Shown: piece after piece, positions 16,854-26,630 of the stretch | Position numbering within the stretch: position 1 is the first letter of the stretch | How the letters are laid out: each line of letters opens with the position of its first letter | From: Clostridium grantii DSM 8605 | Lineage (GTDB): Bacteria; Bacillota; Clostridia; Clostridiales; Clostridiaceae | DNA: 64,000 bases | Assembly (NCBI RefSeq): GCF_900129965.1 | Contig: NZ_FQXM01000007.1 | Span: 124,001-188,000, forward strand | Reading direction: 5' to 3' | Made by a program: the position numbers and the translations under genes | Notes under the pieces: model-generated | Told to the model about the DNA's origin: nothing | Database searches by the model: none | Seen by the model: the letters and a program-made list of their open reading frames with translations, nothing else

Positions 16854-18707
16854 TTGATATGCATATATGACAGAAAAACAACCAAAGGAAACTTTGAAAA
16901 CAATGGCCTTGGAGTTTTAGCGGAAACTATTAGTGCGTATATAACGGAAGAATTAAATGGGGATTATGAATTAGAACTTGAATATCCTATAAAGGGCAGA
17001 AAAGCAAAGTTTCTTGAAGAATGGAATATCATAAAAGCTGATGGGCAACTATTTAGAATTTATAAGGTACAAAAACAAGGTAAAAATATTAAAACTATAA
17101 AAGTATGGGCAAAGCATATATTCTATGATTTGCTCTATTTTTTTATAGAAGATTCAAGAGCAACGAATGCTTCAGTGAAAACAGCTATGGAAAAAGCTTT
17201 GCCTTCTGATCTCGGAAGTATTTATTCGGTTGATAGCGATATTATAATTGCTAATACTATTTACTTCATTGAGAAAAATCCTGTGGAAGCAATGTTCTCC
17301 ATTTTAAATAGATGGCAATGCGGTGAACTTAAGAGAGATAATTTTGATATTAAAATACTTAGCCAAATGGGCAATAACACTGGAGTGTTAATTACTCAAG
17401 GCAAAAACATTTTAGGAATTGAATACAATATAGACACAACAGAAGTTGTAACTAAATTATACCCAGTTGGTGCTGATGGCATAAAATTAACTGAGAAATA
17501 TATTAATGTGGTTAATTGGGATAGTGATAAATATCCACCCTTCCCTATAATAAAAAAAGTGGTTTTCTCAGATGCAGAAGATGAAGTTACATTAAGAGCA
17601 CTTGCAGAAGAAAAAGCTAATACCATAGGACTTAACAAGATTAATATCGAAGTGGATTTTATCGAACTCGCTAAAACTAAGGAATATGAAAAGCTAAAAG
17701 ATTTAGAAAAAGTAAGTGTAGGAGACAGAGTTATTGTAAGACACAAAGATTTTGATATTAATATTACAGTCCCTATTATAAAAACCAAGAAGGATGTCTT
17801 GAGAGGTATAAATACTACAGTAACCTTGGGCCAATCAAACAATAATATTTTAGATAATCTTGATAATAGTGAAATAAAAACTACTGTAGATGAACTTGGA
17901 AATAAAGTTGCTCAGTCATTAACTTCAATGTATTACTATGCCAATCCTTTAGAATTGAATATTGGAACTAGTATGGGTCAACCAATTTATCTAGGATTAA
18001 GTGTAGTAAGTTCAACTAATCTTTCCATGAATATGTCTCTTTATTGTGTTGCTACTTCTGAATGTACTTTAACTATAAAAATCCAATTAGACACTCAGGA
18101 TATTTCTTTTACACCAAAACAAAAATTAGAAGTTGGTGATAATACAGTAGGAATTCCAATAGGGATACCTCAAGTGAAGTCTGGTGCTCACTATATTGGT
18201 GTGTTTTTGCAAGTAGATACAGGAAGTATTACAATACCTAAATTCAACTTGCAATGTATGATTGATGGTAGAAATCTACAAGGTGGAATTAATTCAGAAC
18301 CACCTCATGCAGAGTGCAAAGAATACCAAGCTTTAATAAATATTAATGGATTGTACTTAGATAAAATAGCAATGGGAAATGAAGTGTTTGAGTTTTACGA
18401 ACCTATACCTGCTTCTTTTGCAGAACAGTTTTTTTATGATTCACAGCAGTTTTTATACAATAATACAGTTCAAAATTATGATATCTTCATTAAAAAGTTT
18501 GGAGAAATCATTTATTTTAAAGAAGAAACTAATGATGATTTTATAAGAGATAAGTATACAACTATTCTTGCTGAGGATAGTTTGTTTTTTAAGACTAGCT
18601 ATGAAGAAACAGCTGTAAATGAAACCATCAACTTGGGAGTGATGTTCAGTGTTAACCTTTTAGATATAAGTAAATTCAGATTAATAGAAAATGTGGAGGT
18701 GATTTAA
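16854..18707 (+). CDS. Phage minor structural / tail endopeptidase-like protein (Tal)
   Basis: This 617-residue protein follows Dit, the position of the tail-associated hub protein. The first 370 residues match Prophage_tail/Siphovirus ReqiPepy-like proteins (LAETISAYITEELNGDYELELEYP, then a KVWAKHIFYDLLYF strand). The rest is a beta-rich segment with carbohydrate-binding character. TTG at 16854 is the likely start after GGTGGTG. Confidence 0.8.
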   Translation: MICIYDRKTTKGNFENNGLGVLAETISAYITEELNGDYELELEYPIKGRKAKFLEEWNIIKADGQLFRIYKVQKQGKNIKTIKVWAKHIFYDLLYFFIEDSRATNASVKTAMEKALPSDLGSIYSVDSDIIIANTIYFIEKNPVEAMFSILNRWQCGELKRDNFDIKILSQMGNNTGVLITQGKNILGIEYNIDTTEVVTKLYPVGADGIKLTEKYINVVNWDSDKYPPFPIIKKVVFSDAEDEVTLRALAEEKANTIGLNKINIEVDFIELAKTKEYEKLKDLEKVSVGDRVIVRHKDFDINITVPIIKTKKDVLRGINTTVTLGQSNNNILDNLDNSEIKTTVDELGNKVAQSLTSMYYYANPLELNIGTSMGQPIYLGLSVVSSTNLSMNMSLYCVATSECTLTIKIQLDTQDISFTPKQKLEVGDNTVGIPIGIPQVKSGAHYIGVFLQVDTGSITIPKFNLQCMIDGRNLQGGINSEPPHAECKEYQALININGLYLDKIAMGNEVFEFYEPIPASFAEQFFYDSQQFLYNNTVQNYDIFIKKFGEIIYFKEETNDDFIRDKYTTILAEDSLFFKTSYEETAVNETINLGVMFSVNLLDISKFRLIENVEVI

Positions 18708-18710
18708 TCC

Positions 18711-19829
18711 TTGTATAGTTCAGAGATTATGGGGCCTTTAGGCAATATAGGAATGACGCTACTAGCTTCAAATAAAGATGATACTACCATCTCAGTACCT
18801 GATATAGGATTTGACTTCTTTTATGATGGAGTGAATTGTAGAAGCACTATGAAAACTAGTGGTAACTCCTGGGTTGGATTTACTGGATCATCTGAGCAAT
18901 TAAAAGTAAATAGAAGAGATACCAGAGCAGAAAAAGTTTATTATGCTAACGAAACCATAAATGGCTCACAAGTCTTTAGGCTTAGATGGGAAGGAGATCA
19001 TTATTACAGTGCCTATGGGGCATACGATATATTATGGGAACTTATCTTATATAAAGATAGCTCTATGGTATTAATTATAGAGAAAATAACTAATGATGGA
19101 ACTGATAGTTTTGTAAACCCAAATGTAGGAACAATAACTTATGATTTTTTAGCCAACAAATCTTATACATTTATACCTACAGAAGATGGTGGGAGGAATT
19201 ATACTATTCAAGAAGGTTCTTATGTTGAAGCAAATATAAAATATTTAATAGTTGATGGAACAGATATCAAACATTGGGATACAGGTAGCTCTCAATATGT
19301 TAAGATTTCAGAACTACCTATAACAGCACAAGCATTCCAAAGTTATGGAGATGCTTCTTTTCATATAGAAAGAACTGGCCTAGTTTCTAATAATCCCATT
19401 CTTAAAATATGGAGCGATAATGAAAGTATGGCTGTAGAAAAGATTATTCAAACCGCAGTTCCAAAAGCAAGCTTAATTGAAATGAAGAAAGATATTTTAT
19501 TTAATGATGATTATATTCAAGGAATTAATGATGCATTGATAACAGTAGAGAATACTGGAAGTGGAGTAATTAGATTTATTTTAAGTAATGATAGTGGAGT
19601 AACTTGGAAAACTTTTTATGGAGCATGGGTAGATATTGATAAAAATGATTTAAACACAATAAAAACAAGTGGAATGAGCATTAATACTATTAGCAGTATT
19701 ACTGAAACAGAGTGGCAAACTTTATGCGGTACAAGTAAAAAAGTAAGATTTGCCTTTTGTATGGAGATTTCATCTACCAGTGATGTGTTAAAAATTAATG
19801 AGATTAGATTAAACTACAATCTTATTTAG
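18711..19829 (+). CDS. Phage baseplate/adsorption protein, unassigned
   Basis: This 372-residue, beta-rich protein is coupled to the upstream hub gene (3-base gap, GGAGGTGATT upstream, TTG start). No enzyme motif is seen. Aromatic- and glycine-rich strands such as FRLRWEGDHYYSAYGAYD and its position suggest a baseplate or receptor-contact protein. Confidence 0.6.
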   Translation: MYSSEIMGPLGNIGMTLLASNKDDTTISVPDIGFDFFYDGVNCRSTMKTSGNSWVGFTGSSEQLKVNRRDTRAEKVYYANETINGSQVFRLRWEGDHYYSAYGAYDILWELILYKDSSMVLIIEKITNDGTDSFVNPNVGTITYDFLANKSYTFIPTEDGGRNYTIQEGSYVEANIKYLIVDGTDIKHWDTGSSQYVKISELPITAQAFQSYGDASFHIERTGLVSNNPILKIWSDNESMAVEKIIQTAVPKASLIEMKKDILFNDDYIQGINDALITVENTGSGVIRFILSNDSGVTWKTFYGAWVDIDKNDLNTIKTSGMSINTISSITETEWQTLCGTSKKVRFAFCMEISSTSDVLKINEIRLNYNLI

Positions 19830-19840
19830 GGGGTGCAAAA

Positions 19841-21193
19841 GTGGCTTTCAAGGAAAGTATAGCGTATAGCAAAAATTTAATAACAGGAAACAAAATTGAA
19901 AAAACCAAGAAAAAGATAGTTGCACCAGTGCAAGGCATAGCTACTGTGAAAATTTATGATAGTTTAAATGGTAAGCAAATATATGAAGCTAAAAGTGAAA
20001 ATAGAATATCTGCAATTTTTGCAAATTCTGCATATATGGATACATATTTTTACCCTATGCTAGAAAATAAACAGGAGTATTTATTGAAGGATATTTACTA
20101 CACATATCCATTTAGAACAATGTTTTTAACCACAGGAGATATTCCAGAAGACCCTTATGATTATTGGAGTTGGGGGCATGTTGAAGGATATGCTGATGCA
20201 TGGTATCCATATAGTGGCAGTTCAGAGCTCATGGGAACAATCAATGCTGCTGAAACTACCTATACCATAGAAAATGGCAAAGGCATTAAGCATTTTGTAT
20301 TTGATTTTCCTACTCATTGCGCTAATTCTACTTTTCAAAGTATTTATTGGTCATCAGGAAGTAATGATTATACTTCAGCTCAAGTACCAAATGTGAATAG
20401 GTTATATTATAGAAAGGCATTAATACAAGGGAATCTGAGCATATATAATCTTTGTACGGATGAGACAGCATTGTATTGCCTTAAATCTGGTTATACCGAT
20501 ATGATGATTTTTGATAAAAGTACAGCTGAGAGAAAATCAAATTTAAATTTATCCTTTAGTGGATACGCTATGGACTATGATGGAACTAATTTCTGGGTTC
20601 TCTTAAGTGATGGATCCTTTAAAAAACTAGATAAAAGTTTCAATATAGTAACCAGCTATAGCAAGAGTTCAGCCATACCAGGAACTCTAGTATACGGAGT
20701 TAATTATTATGATATTGCAGTAACATCTAATTATATATATATAGCATACAATGGTTGCATAAATACTTCAGGAGATTCTACCTATTATAGAAGTTGTATA
20801 GCTCAATATAATAAAGATGGGACTTTTGTTAGAAGTGTTGAAATTTATATGGGTACTACAGCTCGAGTTAATATAACTTCTATTACAAATAATAAGCTGT
20901 ATGCCATTATTAATGATAAAAGATGCTTTCAACTTAATGAGGACTTAGGAATTTACCAAGATACAGGTCTTTCAAGTTATTATTTAATGAGTTTTACTTG
21001 GGATAATGATAGGCAAACTATCTTTGGGTATAGAGATTCTTCAACGGATTCAATAAATGAGTATAATGTTGTCCCAGCGTCAGCCCATACACTTTTACCA
21101 GAAACAATAACAAAAACACCTACTAATACAATGAAGATTCAATATGATTTTATATGTGATTATGTTAATCCATTAGATATGCCTGCCCATTAA
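19841..21193 (+). CDS. Putative receptor-binding tail protein with propeller-like repeats
   Basis: This 450-residue protein starts at GTG 19841 after GGGGGTG. From about residue 200 onwards it has irregular 40-50-residue units of the type D-x-T-x-F-W-V-L and N-Y-I-Y-I-A-Y-N. These resemble blades of a beta-propeller. It is the last structural gene before lysis, where host-recognition proteins usually sit. Confidence 0.55.
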   Translation: MAFKESIAYSKNLITGNKIEKTKKKIVAPVQGIATVKIYDSLNGKQIYEAKSENRISAIFANSAYMDTYFYPMLENKQEYLLKDIYYTYPFRTMFLTTGDIPEDPYDYWSWGHVEGYADAWYPYSGSSELMGTINAAETTYTIENGKGIKHFVFDFPTHCANSTFQSIYWSSGSNDYTSAQVPNVNRLYYRKALIQGNLSIYNLCTDETALYCLKSGYTDMMIFDKSTAERKSNLNLSFSGYAMDYDGTNFWVLLSDGSFKKLDKSFNIVTSYSKSSAIPGTLVYGVNYYDIAVTSNYIYIAYNGCINTSGDSTYYRSCIAQYNKDGTFVRSVEIYMGTTARVNITSITNNKLYAIINDKRCFQLNEDLGIYQDTGLSSYYLMSFTWDNDRQTIFGYRDSSTDSINEYNVVPASAHTLLPETITKTPTNTMKIQYDFICDYVNPLDMPAH

Positions 21194-21268
21194 ATTGAGC
21201 GGGTTTATTTATTAAAGTAAGGAGTAAATATTAAAAACTAGAAAAGAGAAAATGAGGAGGCAATACAA

Positions 21269-21673
21269 GTGAAAAATAACACAATGCAGTATATATTTAG
21301 TTTTGTCGGAGGATATATAGGATGGTTCTTAGGAGGGGTTGATGGCTTTATGTATGCATTAATTACATTCGTTGTAATTGACTATGTTACAGGCCTAATG
21401 GTAGCTCTACTAGAAAAAAAGCTATCAAGCGAAGTTGGTTTTAGAGGTATATTTAAAAAGGTTTTGATTTTCACCTTTGTTGGTATAGCAAATATAATTG
21501 ATATTCATTTGATCAAAAACGGGAGTGCAATTCGCACTGCTGTTATTTTTTTCTATATTTCTAATGAAGGAATTAGTATTTTAGAAAATTCAGCTAAGAT
21601 AGGTTTGCCAATACCAAAGAAATTAAAGAGCATTTTAGAACAATTAAGTGAGGAGGAAGATATTGATGATTAG
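21269..21673 (+). CDS. Phage holin (TcdE / phi family 4-1)
   Basis: This 134-residue membrane protein has hydrophobic segments near residues 9-43, 60-80 and 85-105. It carries the family phrase YALITFVVIDYVTGLMVALLEKKLSSEVGFRG. It permeabilises the membrane to release the endolysin. GTG start with AGGAGG upstream. A Met at residue 5 could give a shorter second start, as in dual-start holins. It overlaps the amidase gene by 8 bases. Confidence 0.92.
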   Translation: MKNNTMQYIFSFVGGYIGWFLGGVDGFMYALITFVVIDYVTGLMVALLEKKLSSEVGFRGIFKKVLIFTFVGIANIIDIHLIKNGSAIRTAVIFFYISNEGISILENSAKIGLPIPKKLKSILEQLSEEEDIDD

Positions 21674-22349
21674 ATTATGTTTTGATTATGGACATGGTGG
21701 AGAAGATAGTGGGGCTTGTTACAATGGAAGAAAAGAATCCAATGATGTACTAAGTATAGGAAAAGAAGTTGCAAATGAATTGAGAAGGCATGAAGTAATA
21801 GTGGATGAAACTAGAACTTCTAATACAACAGTTTTATTAAAGGAAAGAAGTGCCTTTGAACATAAAAATAACTACGATTACTTTATATCCTTTCATAGAA
21901 ATGCCTTTCAGCCTGAAAAAGCAAAAGGAGTAGAAACTTACACCTACATAAACCCATCATCAAAGGCTAAAGAATTAGCTCAAAGAATACAAACATCTCT
22001 GGTGGCTTTAGGTTTTGAAGATAGAAAAGTAAAGACAGCTAATTTCTATGTACTAAGAGAAACAAAAGCACCAGCGCTTTTAATTGAGGTAGGATTTATT
22101 GATAATACAACAGATAATAATATATTTGATTCCAAAAGAAATGAAATTATTGTAGCCCTAACAAAAGCTATATTGGAGCAGGTTGGTTTAAAGTATATTG
22201 AAACTCCAAAACAAAAGCAAGAAGCAGGTGTACAAACTCTTTATAGAGTTATGGCTGGATCTTATTCTGTTAGGGAAAATGCTGAAAGACAAGTTGAAAA
22301 GCTTAAGAACGCTGGCTTTGATGCAACAATTATGATCTTTAATAAGTAG
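21666..22349 (+). CDS. Endolysin: N-acetylmuramoyl-L-alanine amidase with SPOR domain
   Basis: This 227-residue zinc amidase (Amidase_3) cleaves the glycan-peptide bond of peptidoglycan. Zinc ligands are expected in FDYGHGG (H10), GRKESN and SFHRN, and the catalytic glutamate in LLIEVGFI. A C-terminal SPOR domain (about 187-227, LYRVMAGSYSVRENAERQV) would bind denuded glycan. Start 21666 is chosen for GGAGGAAGA upstream rather than the 21648 start. Confidence 0.93.
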   Translation: MIRLCFDYGHGGEDSGACYNGRKESNDVLSIGKEVANELRRHEVIVDETRTSNTTVLLKERSAFEHKNNYDYFISFHRNAFQPEKAKGVETYTYINPSSKAKELAQRIQTSLVALGFEDRKVKTANFYVLRETKAPALLIEVGFIDNTTDNNIFDSKRNEIIVALTKAILEQVGLKYIETPKQKQEAGVQTLYRVMAGSYSVRENAERQVEKLKNAGFDATIMIFNK

Positions 22350-22402
22350 CTGTTCATCATAGAATACACCAAAAAGGTTTAACTAAATATTAATTGGACG
22401 AT

Positions 22403-22444
22403 AGCCTGTAGGATTCTCTTTGGAGATTCTTGCAGGCTTTTTTA
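22403..22444 (+). terminator. Terminator of the late operon
   Basis: AGCCTG...GATTCTC pairs with GAGATTC...CAGGCT, followed by T7. It ends the lysis genes and separates them from the recombinase cassette. Confidence 0.78.
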
Positions 22445-22528
22445 TTTTTTATAAAACATCCGTCCAAATTTAAGATTTTTGTCCTTAGGAAGTTAGAGAG
22501 ATTAATTTAAAGAATGGGAGGAAAATCT

Positions 22529-22747
22529 ATGCAGGTTACAAAAATCACAGACGAACAGCAGATGCCTATATCGGCAAAAAAGGCATATACGCAGGAAGAA
22601 TTACAGCGGGAATATGATTATATTCTTGCTCAGAAGATACTGAAATCTATTTTTGAAAAGGGGTTAATAAGTGTAGAGGAGTTTAACAAAATCACAGGAT
22701 TAAACCGTCAAACTTTCTCGCCATATCTGGCAGAAATAATGCCATGA
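22529..22747 (+). CDS. SHOCT-like small protein of recombinase cassette
   Basis: This 72-residue protein has the SHOCT-type pattern KILKSIFEKGLISVEEFNKI. Small proteins of this kind regularly precede clustered large serine recombinases in clostridial elements. Start 22529 follows GGGAGG; an in-frame ATG at 22514 overlaps that site. A DNA-binding or recombination-accessory role is inferred from position. Confidence 0.68.
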   Translation: MQVTKITDEQQMPISAKKAYTQEELQREYDYILAQKILKSIFEKGLISVEEFNKITGLNRQTFSPYLAEIMP

Positions 22748-22809
22748 ATTCCTTGATTTATCTAGGGTTCAGAGGTAATATGTGACCTAACAGAAAGCGA
22801 GGTGAGTTG

Positions 22810-24369
22810 ATGAAAAGGATAATAAAAATCGAAGAAAATAAAATGTTATCAGTCAAGAAGAAAATCCGTGTTGCTGCCTATTGCAGAGTATCTACAGCAA
22901 GTGATGAACAACTTATAAGCCTTGATGCACAAAAGGCACATTACGAGAATTACATCAAAGCCAATGATGAATGGGAGTATGCGGGTCTTTATTATGATGA
23001 AGGTGTCACAGGTACAAAGAAAGAAGTCAGAGATGGATTACTATCACTTATTGTAGACTGTGAAAAAGGTTTGATTGATTTGGTGATTACAAAGTCTATC
23101 AGCCGATTTTGCAGGAATACAACGGACTGTTTGGAGTTAGTAAGAAAACTGCTTGGTTTAAATGTATACATCAATTTTGAAAAGGAAAATCTCAATACTG
23201 GCTCTATGGAGAGTGAATTGATGCTTTCTATTTTAAGCAGTCTTGCAGAAAGTGAATCGGTGTCCATTTCAGAAAATGAGAAATGGAGTATTAAGAAACG
23301 TTTTCAAAATGGTACATACATTATTTCTTATCCACCGTATGGATATGCAAACATTAATGGAGAAATGGTAATTGTGCCAGAGCAGGCAGAAGTGGTAAAA
23401 CAGATATTTACAGATACTCTTGCAGGAAAGAGTACCCATATTATTGCAAAAGAACTAAATGAACTTGGGGTTAAAAGTAAAAAAGGCAGTAAATGGACTG
23501 CTGGAACTGTTAATGCGATTATCCGAAATGAGAAATATACAGGAGATGTTATTTTTCAGAAATCATACACAGATAGCAGTTTTAACCGCCATACAAATTA
23601 TGGAGAACAAGACCAATATTTATGTACAGCCCATCATGTGGCAATCGCAAGCCACGAAGTTTTTAAAAAAGCCAATGAAGTTATGAGCCAGCGTGGTAAG
23701 GAAAAAGGCAATGGTGAGGATACCCAGCGTTATCAAAACCGTTATGGGTTTTCAGGTAAAATCAGATGTGGAGAGTGTGGTAGTGCTTTTAAACGAAGAA
23801 TTCATAATAAACCAAGTGGAAAGTATGTGGCTTGGTGTTGCACCCATCACATTGAAGATAAGGATGCCTGCTCCATGAAATATATTACAGACGATAGTAT
23901 AAAGATGGCATTTCTTACCATGATAAATAAGCTGATTTTTGCACATCAAATTGTATTAAAGCCTTTGTTACGTAACTTACAGGGGTTGGATGATAAAGAC
24001 CGATTACTGCAAATTCAAGAGTACGAAAGCAAGCTAGAAAAGAACATGGAACAAAGGCAGGTACTTACAAGCCTAATGACAAGTGGCATTTTAGAACCTG
24101 CACTATTTAACGGTGAAAACAACACTTTGATTCAGGAAGAAAAAATGCTACAGGCAGAAAAAGACAGGCTGATGCATTCTGTAAGCGGTGATAGAACAAG
24201 GTTTGATGCTTTGAAAAAGCTTATAAAATATGTTTCTGGAAGTGAAATGATGAAGGAGTATGAAGATGAAGTATTCCTTGCCCACGTGGATAAAATTACA
24301 GTGGCTTCAAGAGAGGAAATTATATTCCTATTAAAATGTGGATTAGAACTTAAGGAAAGGATGGCATAA
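22810..24369 (+). CDS. Large serine recombinase 1
   Basis: This 519-residue integrase has an N-terminal resolvase domain with the catalytic serine in AAYCRVST, and a TKSISRFCRNT segment. A recombinase domain follows (PPYGYANINGEMVIV, then IRNEKYTGDVIFQ). A zinc ribbon (CGECGSAF, then WCCTHH) and a C-terminal coiled coil complete it. All catalytic landmarks are present. Starts at 22810 after GCGAGGTGAG. Confidence 0.92.
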   Translation: MKRIIKIEENKMLSVKKKIRVAAYCRVSTASDEQLISLDAQKAHYENYIKANDEWEYAGLYYDEGVTGTKKEVRDGLLSLIVDCEKGLIDLVITKSISRFCRNTTDCLELVRKLLGLNVYINFEKENLNTGSMESELMLSILSSLAESESVSISENEKWSIKKRFQNGTYIISYPPYGYANINGEMVIVPEQAEVVKQIFTDTLAGKSTHIIAKELNELGVKSKKGSKWTAGTVNAIIRNEKYTGDVIFQKSYTDSSFNRHTNYGEQDQYLCTAHHVAIASHEVFKKANEVMSQRGKEKGNGEDTQRYQNRYGFSGKIRCGECGSAFKRRIHNKPSGKYVAWCCTHHIEDKDACSMKYITDDSIKMAFLTMINKLIFAHQIVLKPLLRNLQGLDDKDRLLQIQEYESKLEKNMEQRQVLTSLMTSGILEPALFNGENNTLIQEEKMLQAEKDRLMHSVSGDRTRFDALKKLIKYVSGSEMMKEYEDEVFLAHVDKITVASREEIIFLLKCGLELKERMA

Positions 24370-24371
24370 TA

Positions 24372-24797
24372 ATGGCACACATACCTTATGGATACAAAAT
24401 CATAGACGGAAAAGCAGTGGTTGATAAAGAAGAGGCTGAAAATATCAGAGAGTTCTACAAAGGATATATTTCCGGCTTGGCACTTAAGGTAGCTGCTGAA
24501 AATGCAGGATTAAAGTTATCTCATAGTAGTGCTGGAATGATGCTTAGAAAGAGGTATTACCTTGGGGATGACTTCTATCCTGCCATAATTGATAAAGAAA
24601 CATTTGATAAAGCTGAAGAAATGAGAATTGTAAGGGCGAGTTCTCTTGGAAGAATTAGAGAGATTGAAAAGCGTGAAGAACCAAAGCCAATGGTGCATTT
24701 TATCATGCCAAAGGTACAGTTAAAATATGCAGATCCATTTGAACAGGCTAAATATGCATATGGATTAATAGAAAGTGGGGTGACAGAAGATGAATAA
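24372..24797 (+). CDS. Recombinase-domain-only protein (no catalytic domain)
   Basis: This 141-residue protein begins with the IPYGYKIIDGKAVVDKEEA phrase found in the recombinase domain of serine integrases. It contains the MMLRKRYYLGDDFYPAIIDKETF DNA-contact region, but lacks the resolvase domain and catalytic serine. It starts 2 bases after recombinase 1 and overlaps recombinase 2 by 8 bases. It is likely a DNA-binding accessory subunit. Confidence 0.75.
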   Translation: MAHIPYGYKIIDGKAVVDKEEAENIREFYKGYISGLALKVAAENAGLKLSHSSAGMMLRKRYYLGDDFYPAIIDKETFDKAEEMRIVRASSLGRIREIEKREEPKPMVHFIMPKVQLKYADPFEQAKYAYGLIESGVTEDE

Positions 24798-26355
24798 AAG
24801 CGTAACACTTATCCCAGCTCGAAGACATATAGGAAATACTGTAAAAATGGAAGACAAGCCAAAACTCAAAGTCGCAGCGTACTGCCGTGTCAGTACCGAC
24901 AGCGATGAGCAAGCTACAAGTTACGAGGCACAGATAGAGCATTACACCAATTTCATACGAAAAAATGAAGAATGGGAGTTTGCTGAGATATTTGCTGATG
25001 ATGGTATTTCAGGCACTAACACTAAAAAGCGTGAAGAATTTAATCGTATGATTGAGGAGTGTATGGCTGGTAACATAGACATGATTATTACAAAGTCCAT
25101 AAGCCGATTTGCTAGGAATACCCTTGATTGCCTAAAATATATTAGACAGCTAAAGGAAAAGAACATTCCCGTATACTTTGAAAAAGAAAATATCAATAGC
25201 TTAGATTCTAAGGGAGAAATTTTACTTACAATTATGGCGAGCCTTGCACAGCAAGAATCGGAATCCTTAAGCAAGAATGTAAAGCTTGGATTGCAGTTCC
25301 GTTACCAAAACGGTGAGGTACAGGTGAACCACAATCGTTTTATGGGATATACCAAAGATGATGAAGGCCATCTGATTATTGAACCTACTGAGGCAGAGAT
25401 TGTAAAACGCATTTATTTGCAGTATCTGCAAGGAGCAAGCCTAAAACAAATCGGAGAAAGTTTGGAATCAGATGGTATCCTAACTGCAGCCGGTAAAGCA
25501 AAATGGAGACCAGAAACTATAAAGAAAATCCTAAAAAATGAGAAATATATCGGTGATGCCCTTTTGCAGAAAACATATACGGTGGATGTGCTTACGAAAA
25601 AGCGAGTTAAAAATAACGGCATTGTTCCACAGTATTATGTAGAAAATAACCATGAAGCCATTATTCCCCGTGACCTTTATATGCAGGTGCAGGAGGAAAT
25701 GCTAAGAAGAGTTAATCTCCATAGTGGTGCTGACCGAAAGAAAAGAGTTTATAGCAGCAAGTATGCTCTTTCAAGCATTGTCTATTGTCCAAAGTGTGGT
25801 GATATATATCGCAGAATTGCTTGGAATAACAGAGGCAAACGTTCCTTTGTGTGGCGATGTGTCACCCGAGTGGAACATGGTCCAGAACGCTGTGATACCC
25901 CTACAGTTCAAGAAACGGAACTTCAAGAGGCTGTAGTAAAAGCCATTAATATGGCACTTGGTGGTAAGGAGGATATGCTTGTAGCTTTAGAGCAGAATAT
26001 TGCATCGATACTTGCTTTGGAGGATGAAAATTCTATGGAAAACATCAATGCCAAACTGGAAGAATTGCAAAAGGAACTGTTGAAACGAGCAAATGCTAAA
26101 AAGGATTATAATGACCTTGCTGATGAGATAGATCGTTTGCGAGAACTAAAGCAGAATGCTATGGCAGAGAATGCGGAAAGAGAAGGTTTGAAACAGCGAA
26201 TTGCCGAGATGCAGGAGTTTCTTGCAGAACAGACGGAGCAGATAGAAGAATACGATGAATCCTTTGTGAGACGAATGGTTGAAAAGGTAACGGTTTATGA
26301 TGACAGATTTGTGGTGAAATTCAAATCTGAAACATTAGTGGATGTGGAAAGATAG
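24790..26355 (+). CDS. Large serine recombinase 2
   Basis: This 521-residue integrase has the catalytic serine in AAYCRVSTDSDEQ, the arginine-rich TKSISRFARNT helix, and a recombinase domain (KILKNEKYIGDALLQ). The zinc ribbon is CPKCGDIY, then C-x10-C. A long C-terminal coiled coil follows (about 400-490), usually needed for synapsis and directionality. It differs enough from recombinase 1 that the two may form a heteromer or act on different ends. Confidence 0.92.
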   Translation: MNKSVTLIPARRHIGNTVKMEDKPKLKVAAYCRVSTDSDEQATSYEAQIEHYTNFIRKNEEWEFAEIFADDGISGTNTKKREEFNRMIEECMAGNIDMIITKSISRFARNTLDCLKYIRQLKEKNIPVYFEKENINSLDSKGEILLTIMASLAQQESESLSKNVKLGLQFRYQNGEVQVNHNRFMGYTKDDEGHLIIEPTEAEIVKRIYLQYLQGASLKQIGESLESDGILTAAGKAKWRPETIKKILKNEKYIGDALLQKTYTVDVLTKKRVKNNGIVPQYYVENNHEAIIPRDLYMQVQEEMLRRVNLHSGADRKKRVYSSKYALSSIVYCPKCGDIYRRIAWNNRGKRSFVWRCVTRVEHGPERCDTPTVQETELQEAVVKAINMALGGKEDMLVALEQNIASILALEDENSMENINAKLEELQKELLKRANAKKDYNDLADEIDRLRELKQNAMAENAEREGLKQRIAEMQEFLAEQTEQIEEYDESFVRRMVEKVTVYDDRFVVKFKSETLVDVER

Positions 26356-26371
26356 AGAGAAAATATTAAGA

Positions 26372-26403
26372 GTTTCCTGCTAGATTGTAATCTGGCAGGA
26401 AAT
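26372..26403 (+). terminator. Hairpin terminator after recombinase cassette
   Basis: TTTCCTGC pairs with GCAGGAAA and the stem continues inward with AGATT/AATCT, 16 bases after the recombinase stop. The T-tract is weak. Confidence 0.55.
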
Positions 26404-26481
26404 TTCTATGTAATGGTAAAAATAGAAGGATTGTGTTTAGAAACCAAATGGTTTAAAATAAAATGGCATGGAGGAATAAGA

Positions 26482-26630
26482 ATGAAAACGTCTGATATGA
26501 TAAGAGAACTATGTGAAAAATTAAATATTAGTATTTCAGAACTGGCACGGTGTCCTTTATAGAAATGATAGAGATTGCAGATGCAGTGGGTGTTACCTAT
26601 GAACAGGCTTTTGTGCTCAAAAATGGATAG
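26482..26630 (+). pseudogene. XRE-type HTH gene with internal deletion
   Basis: The frame from 26482 encodes MKTSDMIRELCEKLNISISELAR and then stops. A different frame from about 26560 encodes EMIEIADAVGVTYEQAFVLKNG and ends at 26630. These are the first and last parts of a small XRE-like regulator common beside these recombinases. The middle, including the recognition helix, is missing. AGGAATAAG still precedes the start. Confidence 0.65.

Noticed and set aside
17396..17842. 148-residue minus-strand frame within the tail hub gene
   Set aside because: A Ser/Thr/Leu-rich shadow of a well-supported gene, with no ribosome binding site.
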